Positions 59,447 to 64,000 of a DNA stretch of 64,000 nucleotides are shown piece by piece. How positions within the stretch are numbered: the first letter of the stretch is position 1; every line of letters begins with the position of its first letter. Both the position numbers and the translations under genes were made by a program. The DNA comes from Saccharofermentans sp. Its GTDB lineage: Bacteria > Bacillota > Clostridia > Saccharofermentanales > Saccharofermentanaceae. Location of the stretch: positions 124,001-188,000 of the forward strand of contig JAILDX010000004.1 of the NCBI GenBank assembly GCA_024688685.1, in the 5' to 3' direction. A model generated the notes under the pieces. That model saw nothing but the letters and a program-made list of their open reading frames with translations. It was not told the origin of the DNA and did no database searches.

Positions 59447-62400
59447 TACATAGCCCATCCTTTTGACCACTTAAGGAAGTGCTCGATATACCAGACGGAT
59501 GTCTCCGAACCGTTAAGGATCGGCAGGAACATGAAGAACAGGATAAGGCAGATAGCGCAGTAAACATAAACTGTCTTATTCAGCTTCGGGAATCTCTTGC
59601 CGAGCCTGTCACATGCATAGACGCACATGATCGTTATAAACGGAATACTCGCAAAATAGTGATAGATAAATGTATATCTCTCAACGAGAGTCCATGGCAG
59701 ATACTGAGCCAGATAACCGACGAGCAGGAATCCTGCCTTTCTGTCCTTCTCATTGATCCAGAGCCATATCATGTAAAGCGAAACAGGAATGCCTGCCCAC
59801 CAGATAGCCGGGTTGCCCATTAGGACTATATCGCGTCTCACCGTTGCCGAAACAGTCTCGATAACATAGAGGACAGGCTTGAAGATAACAGGCCACTGAT
59901 ACCATTCAGACGAGTAGCTGTGCGTTGCGACAAGACCTGTGTGGTAATTAAACATCGTCTTCTGTGCCTCGATCATCTTTGTGATGAGATCTCTTCCCTC
60001 CACGCCGTCGTTGAACGGTATATACGTTAGCGTATAGATGATGAGCGGGATAAAGATGAATACGACAAAGCACCAGCCGACAGTCTTGAAGACATTAGAA
60101 TTAAAAGTTCTGACAACATCAAAATCCTTGCCCTTCTTAAGTTCTCTGTCAAGACTTACGAGGGCAGTGCTGTATTCCTTGTATCTGTAGACGAACTGCA
60201 CCAGGAGTATGAATGCGATGCCTGCAGCGGAGTAGACGCCTATCCATTTCGAGCTGATGGCAAGACCTGCAAACAGTCCGCACAGGAACAGCGGTTTGTA
60301 CGTCTTTTTGAGCGGTGACTCGAAGAAATTGTACTGCGTATACTCGTAGATAAATATATAGGACAGCATGATGAACATGACCGCATACACATCGATCGTC
60401 GCGATCCTCGTCTGAACGAAATGCATAAAGTCAGATGTGAACACCAGCGTTGTTACCGTGGCAAGCTTTGTATCAGCAAAGAACTTCTTGGCGAGAACAT
60501 ACATCGCAAAGATCATGATGATTCCGCACACAGTACCCATAAAACGCCATCCAAAAGGGTTCATGCCGAAGATATATGTACCAATGGCCATTATCTCCTT
60601 GCCGAGCTGCGGATGCGTGTTCTCGTATGTGTAAAGGCCGTTCTTCATTTCGTGGATGTGGCGTGTGTAGTGGACCTCGTCAAAGTATGTTCCGCTGAGA
60701 TAAGTATCGCTCTCCACAGCATACTGCTGCTCGTCAAACAGATTGTGATAATTCTCCGCATTCACGGGCGTAAGTATCTTCCCGTTTATATCCTTGAATA
60801 CGAACTCGATTACTGCATCAGCATGCGTGGTTGACGCAGGTGCGATGTAAAGGAATCTTGTGTTCACATCAACGTTTGTCAGATTCCAGTTATAAACGGC
60901 ACCTGTCTGCCAATTATTCTCATCGTCAAACAGATAATACCAGTGCTCGCCGTCTTCAGAATATGTAACGACATAATTCTGGTCGAACTCGTGACCGAGA
61001 TATGCCCACATCTGTCTGATATTCTTCACTTCTCCGAAATCGAGTGTGACCGCACCCTCGCTTACGAGCGAATACTCTGTCGTAGGTGCATACATATTGC
61101 CAAGATGATAGAACGCCAGGATCGAATAAAGCGACATTATCACGGCAACGATAATATAATCGTACTTATTCATCTTCGAGATCTTCTGCGTATGCCTGAC
61201 CTCAGTCTTTGCGGTCATGATCCTCTCGAAATATGCTTTATTCTTCTCAAGCATTCTCTCGAAAACCCTGCTCTCCGTCTTCTCTTCTCCGTTTAAGATA
61301 TAAACCTTGACCGCAGTTATAACTGCAAAGATCAATGCCACAACGCAGAATGAAGCGATCGTCTTTATTACAGGATTACTGCTGTTGTAATTTGCTGCAT
61401 CGAAATAATACAGAACATGGAATATGTTAAAGTAAGCTGCGGCGCCCGTGATCAGAACAAGCAGGTATGTCTCGGTTCTCGGCCTGATAACAAAAGCAAA
61501 GATAAACAGGATCGCTGCTGGGAACAGAAACCTCTCGTGCATTCTTGTCGCAAGCGTAAATATGCCGAGCGACAAAAGTCCTGCAGTGAAGAAGTATACC
61601 GACTTTGAATTATGCGCCTTTACAAAAACGAATGCAGCTCCGATCAGAACGAGGACAACAAATATCGCTCCCCAGACGCTGATCGATATCCCGAGCATCG
61701 TCTCGTCTTCACTCAGCCATCCCTTTCCTATAAGTTCCCAGAAATTGTAAGCGTTAACGGAAGCATATTTCATTGAGAAATAGTCAGTTACTCTCGCGTA
61801 GGATTCCTTAATCCCCAACGGGATGCAGAGAACGAAGAATGACGAGATCGAAGTAACAAACAGGAAGAACTCAACAGCCGACTTTGAAATAAGATCCTTC
61901 TTTGCCTTTACGATCTTTATCATCTTGTTGACGAAAGCAAAAACAAAGACCGGCAGATAGAATACTGCAAGCGGTGACATCAGAGCGGATACAGTAAACA
62001 GGAAGTATCCGGGAATAGTCTTCCCTCTTGTAAACATATAAAGCGCAAATACAAGGAAGAATACAAATACAGCATCATTAGCGCCCCACAGAGCACTGTT
62101 GATCAGCGTAAGCGGATTAAGCAGTATCAGAAGCGACACTGTAAGTGCACCAAATCTCTTTATGTTGTTCTGCTCTCCTGACATCTTGTAACAAAGGAAT
62201 GCCATACCGCAGTCAGCAAGTATCGCAGGAAGCTTGATCAGGATAATGTGGACCGATGAGAATTCGGTAATCTTGAATATGTTGATCAACGCACCGGTAA
62301 AGAAAAGGATATAAACATATCCCGGCGGACACGACGTATAATCCCCTGACGTATAGAAACCGGTCAGCCCGGTCTCATACGCGGACTTTGCCCAGGCCGA

Positions 62401-62634
62401 GAAACTGCTAATATCAGAACCGAACCCGTAGAACCCCTTACCGGAATTATACAAAGAAATGATTATCCTCAGAACAAAACCGGCAGCCAACACAATAAGT
62501 GCGAATTTCCTGTCTATATTTCTGAGAGTTCTGATATCTTTGTTTATCGGTTTGTCAAAACCCGCAAGGTAGTATCTGTAAATGTAAAATGCAAGGATCA
62601 AAAAGAATATGAAAGATCCGACGAAATACTTCAT
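59446..62634 (-). CDS. Large protein O-mannosyltransferase (PMT/GT39) fused to a second GT-C module, with discoidin-like insertion
   Basis: 1062 residues from the ATG at 62634 (GGAG 9 bases upstream; a TTG 15 bases earlier is rejected). Residues 1-460 are a GT-C module with the acidic GFGSDISSFSAWAKS loop and the RMHERFLFP motif. After a cytosolic linker, residues about 490-1062 are a PMT: TM helix, an outside loop, the catalytic YFDEVHYTRH (D652, E653), NTHPQLGKEI, and further helices. The loop before the DE motif holds about 100 residues like an F5/8 type C (discoidin) domain (TLDFGEV, YVVTYSEDGEHWYYL, RFLYI). It is first in the GT-C cluster and follows a Ser-rich surface protein gene. Confidence 0.88.
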   Translation of the reverse strand: MKYFVGSFIFFLILAFYIYRYYLAGFDKPINKDIRTLRNIDRKFALIVLAAGFVLRIIISLYNSGKGFYGFGSDISSFSAWAKSAYETGLTGFYTSGDYTSCPPGYVYILFFTGALINIFKITEFSSVHIILIKLPAILADCGMAFLCYKMSGEQNNIKRFGALTVSLLILLNPLTLINSALWGANDAVFVFFLVFALYMFTRGKTIPGYFLFTVSALMSPLAVFYLPVFVFAFVNKMIKIVKAKKDLISKSAVEFFLFVTSISSFFVLCIPLGIKESYARVTDYFSMKYASVNAYNFWELIGKGWLSEDETMLGISISVWGAIFVVLVLIGAAFVFVKAHNSKSVYFFTAGLLSLGIFTLATRMHERFLFPAAILFIFAFVIRPRTETYLLVLITGAAAYFNIFHVLYYFDAANYNSSNPVIKTIASFCVVALIFAVITAVKVYILNGEEKTESRVFERMLEKNKAYFERIMTAKTEVRHTQKISKMNKYDYIIVAVIMSLYSILAFYHLGNMYAPTTEYSLVSEGAVTLDFGEVKNIRQMWAYLGHEFDQNYVVTYSEDGEHWYYLFDDENNWQTGAVYNWNLTNVDVNTRFLYIAPASTTHADAVIEFVFKDINGKILTPVNAENYHNLFDEQQYAVESDTYLSGTYFDEVHYTRHIHEMKNGLYTYENTHPQLGKEIMAIGTYIFGMNPFGWRFMGTVCGIIMIFAMYVLAKKFFADTKLATVTTLVFTSDFMHFVQTRIATIDVYAVMFIMLSYIFIYEYTQYNFFESPLKKTYKPLFLCGLFAGLAISSKWIGVYSAAGIAFILLVQFVYRYKEYSTALVSLDRELKKGKDFDVVRTFNSNVFKTVGWCFVVFIFIPLIIYTLTYIPFNDGVEGRDLITKMIEAQKTMFNYHTGLVATHSYSSEWYQWPVIFKPVLYVIETVSATVRRDIVLMGNPAIWWAGIPVSLYMIWLWINEKDRKAGFLLVGYLAQYLPWTLVERYTFIYHYFASIPFITIMCVYACDRLGKRFPKLNKTVYVYCAICLILFFMFLPILNGSETSVWYIEHFLKWSKGWAM

Positions 62635-62663
62635 ATCACACCACTCCAAAGTAATCTGTTCTG

Positions 62664-62693
62664 ATTATACACTAAATAAGAATAAAGGGGTAA
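62664..62693 (-). promoter_or_regulatory. Promoter of the glycosyltransferase cluster
   Basis: TATAAT (62664-62669) on the minus strand with a poor -35, TTACCC (62688-62693), 18 bases upstream. It lies between the surface protein terminator and the PMT start. Confidence 0.45.
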
Positions 62694-62713
62694 TTCTGCT
62701 CTTTCACATAAAA

Positions 62714-62741
62714 GAACTGCCCTGATAATAAAGGGCAGTTC
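62714..62741 (-). terminator. Terminator of the surface protein gene
   Basis: GAACTGCCCT pairs with AGGGCAGTTC around an 8-base loop, followed by TTTTATG on the minus strand. It separates the surface protein from the PMT gene. Confidence 0.7.
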
Positions 62742-62763
62742 AAAAATTATAAGCTATTTATCG

Positions 62764-64000
62764 TTACTGCTGATCTTCCTTCTTCTTGTTTGAACGTACA
62801 AGATGAATAACGATACCTGCTGAGACTACCATAAATACTGATCCGAGTCCGATATAAAGTGAAGCATTCTCACCTGTTGCCGGAACTGCCTTGCCTGAAG
62901 GCTGTGAAGCAGAAGGATCGGCCTTATCAAGCATCAGGACCTCACGATTGAATACTGCCTGAGGTGTACCCTGTACATAAACGCCGCTGACCTCACCATA
63001 AGCATCTACAGTAAACGAGATCTGATCTGCCTTTGCATAACCGTCAGGAACAATGGACTCTGTGATGTAATAATCACCTGCAGGGAGATTATAAACAAAA
63101 GCATCATCCTGGCTGATAGTCGTGAAGGAGACTGTCATCTTATCGTCAGAGAGCTTAAAGTTCTCTGCTGTCTGACCATTCTGAAGTACAACTACACCGG
63201 ACAGATCGATCATATGGTTCTGGGATTCGATCGAAAGGACTGCGTGTACAACTCTCTGGTCATACTGGTCGTGCTTATTAAGCTGCATCTGATAATCAGT
63301 CGGATTTGCTGCTGTCGTAGTTGCAGCCGCTGCAGAGTCAGAAGCCGCTGCTGCTGAATCAGATGCTGCTGCCTCGCTTGAAGCCGCCGCTGCTGATTCG
63401 GAAGCTGCTGCCTCGCTTGAAGCCGCTGCTGCTGATTCGGAAGCTGCTGCCTCACTTGAAGCTGCTGCCGCTGATACGGAAGCTGCTGTTGCAGATTCGG
63501 CTGCTGCAGAAGCAGAGATCGCTGCGGCGGAATCCGATGCTGCCGCCTCACTTGAAGCTGCTGCGGCGGAGTCAGATGCTGCTGCATCGGACTGGGCTGC
63601 TGCGGAATCAGAAGCTGCTGCTGCAGAGTCAGAAGCCGCTGTTGCGGAATCAGAAGCTGCTGCCGCAGAGTCAGAAGCCGCTGCCGCGGAATCGGATGCT
63701 GCTGTTGCAGAGTCAGAAGCCGCTGTCGCGGAATTAGAAGCTGCTGCCGCTGAATTCGAAGCTGCCGCCGCAGAGTTAGATGCTACAACCGCAGAGTTAG
63801 ATGCTGCTGCTGCGGAATTAGAAGCTGCAGCGTCAGACTGTGCTGCCGCTGATTCGGAAGCTGCTGCCTCACTTGAAGCTGCTGCCGCTGATACAGAAGC
63901 TGCTGTTGCAGATTCAGCTGCTGCGGAAGCCGAGATCGCTGCCGCCGAATCGGAAGCTGCCGCCTCGGCAGAATCAGAGGCTGCTGAAGCTGAGTTAGAT
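62764..64000 (-). CDS. Sortase-anchored surface protein with long Ser/Ala heptad region, N-terminus beyond the window
   Basis: The minus-strand frame is open to the right edge, 411 visible codons plus the stop, with no in-frame stop and the start outside the window. From the edge inward, about 230 residues are SxSAAAA-type heptads (63310-64000). Then comes a beta-rich domain with YNLPAGDYYITESIVPDGY, a Cna-B/SpaA-like prealbumin-fold pattern. The end is VPATGEN (62872-62886), a hydrophobic helix and RSNKKKEDQQ, a cell-wall sorting signal with VPxTG in place of LPxTG. So it should be linked to peptidoglycan by a sortase, none of which is in the window. The Ser-rich part is a natural O-glycosylation target. 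Confidence 0.88.
   Translation of the reverse strand, partial: SNSASAASDSAEAAASDSAAAISASAAAESATAASVSAAAASSEAAASESAAAQSDAAASNSAAAASNSAVVASNSAAAASNSAAAASNSATAASDSATAASDSAAAASDSAAAASDSATAASDSAAAASDSAAAQSDAAASDSAAAASSEAAASDSAAAISASAAAESATAASVSAAAASSEAAASESAAAASSEAAASESAAAASSEAAASDSAAAASDSAAAATTTAANPTDYQMQLNKHDQYDQRVVHAVLSIESQNHMIDLSGVVVLQNGQTAENFKLSDDKMTVSFTTISQDDAFVYNLPAGDYYITESIVPDGYAKADQISFTVDAYGEVSGVYVQGTPQAVFNREVLMLDKADPSASQPSGKAVPATGENASLYIGLGSVFMVVSAGIVIHLVRSNKKKEDQQ
63310..64000 (-). repeat. Coding tandem repeat, about 21-base period, Ser/Ala heptads
   Basis: The coding strand repeats a seven-codon unit of the type S-D/N/E-S-A-A-A-A or S-D-S-A-T-A-A. A longer block of about 80 bases (63445-63525) reappears nearly unchanged about 420 bases later (63865-63945), that is 20 units away. 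The array continues past the window edge. Confidence 0.85.

Noticed and set aside
63321..63737. Plus-strand Leu/Pro/Gln-rich reading frame, and a minus-strand Gln/Leu-rich frame at 63210-63587
   Set aside because: Both are out-of-frame readings of the Ser/Ala repeat DNA.
63310..64000. CRISPR-like array of 21-base repeats
   Set aside because: The units have no spacers, keep one reading frame and encode Ser/Ala heptads of a surface protein.

Overview
The window reads as chromosome of an anaerobic, Gram-positive-type member of the Clostridia (Bacillota). The evidence is a PolC-type replicative polymerase, the gene order pyrH-frr-uppS-cdsA-dxr-rseP-ispG-polC-priA, strong GGAGG ribosome-binding sites, lipobox lipoproteins and a sortase-type surface protein. 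Genus cannot be set from sequence reading alone. I see no prophage, insertion sequence, CRISPR array or replication origin, and gene density is high.

Layout. 1-8.7 kb (minus strand) is one operon-like run led by a promoter at 8652-8680: a PIN-like/kinase fusion, a VWA protein and a PP2C phosphatase (a TerY-P type signalling triad), then an acidic coiled-coil protein, an M18 aminopeptidase, a cardiolipin synthase and an amidohydrolase cut by the left edge. 8.7-13.3 kb (minus) carries lysA, a membrane-anchored MutS-like ATPase, a sirtuin with a histone-H1-like tail and a PH-domain protein. 13.5-15.8 kb (plus) has a membrane-anchored amidase-fold protein, a zinc-ribbon protein and tmRNA with its own promoter. 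15.9-20.2 kb is a MacB/FtsX-type ABC exporter preceded by what looks like a yybP-ykoY (manganese) riboswitch with a complete terminator/antiterminator, next to a divergent TetR regulator.

20.2-38.4 kb (minus) is mostly core: SprT-like protein, yajC, dapB, dapA, priA, polC, ispG, rseP, dxr, cdsA, uppS, frr, pyrH, an RluA pseudouridine synthase and an RNA methyltransferase. PolC keeps its polymerase and PHP motifs but its proofreading exonuclease motifs look eroded. 38.4-44.9 kb has two related lipoproteins, an OmpR/PhoR-type two-component system with an RsuA-type pseudouridine synthase, and a membrane protein. 44.9-56.3 kb has valS, a ROK sugar kinase, clpX, a DUF4234 protein, sbcC/sbcD, a diguanylate cyclase and tRNA-Leu(GAG).

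56.3-64 kb (minus) is the most accessory-looking part. A three-gene cluster of GT-C glycosyltransferases, including a large protein O-mannosyltransferase fused to a second GT-C module and carrying a discoidin-like insertion, lies directly downstream of a sortase-anchored surface protein made largely of Ser/Ala heptads. The layout suggests a dedicated system that O-glycosylates a mucin-like surface stalk. The other points most worth a second look are the riboswitch-controlled exporter, the PolC exonuclease, the sirtuin tail and the PIN-like/kinase triad. All gaps between genes are shorter than about 310 bases; the longest, 19298-19602, is filled by the riboswitch, promoters and a candidate operator.
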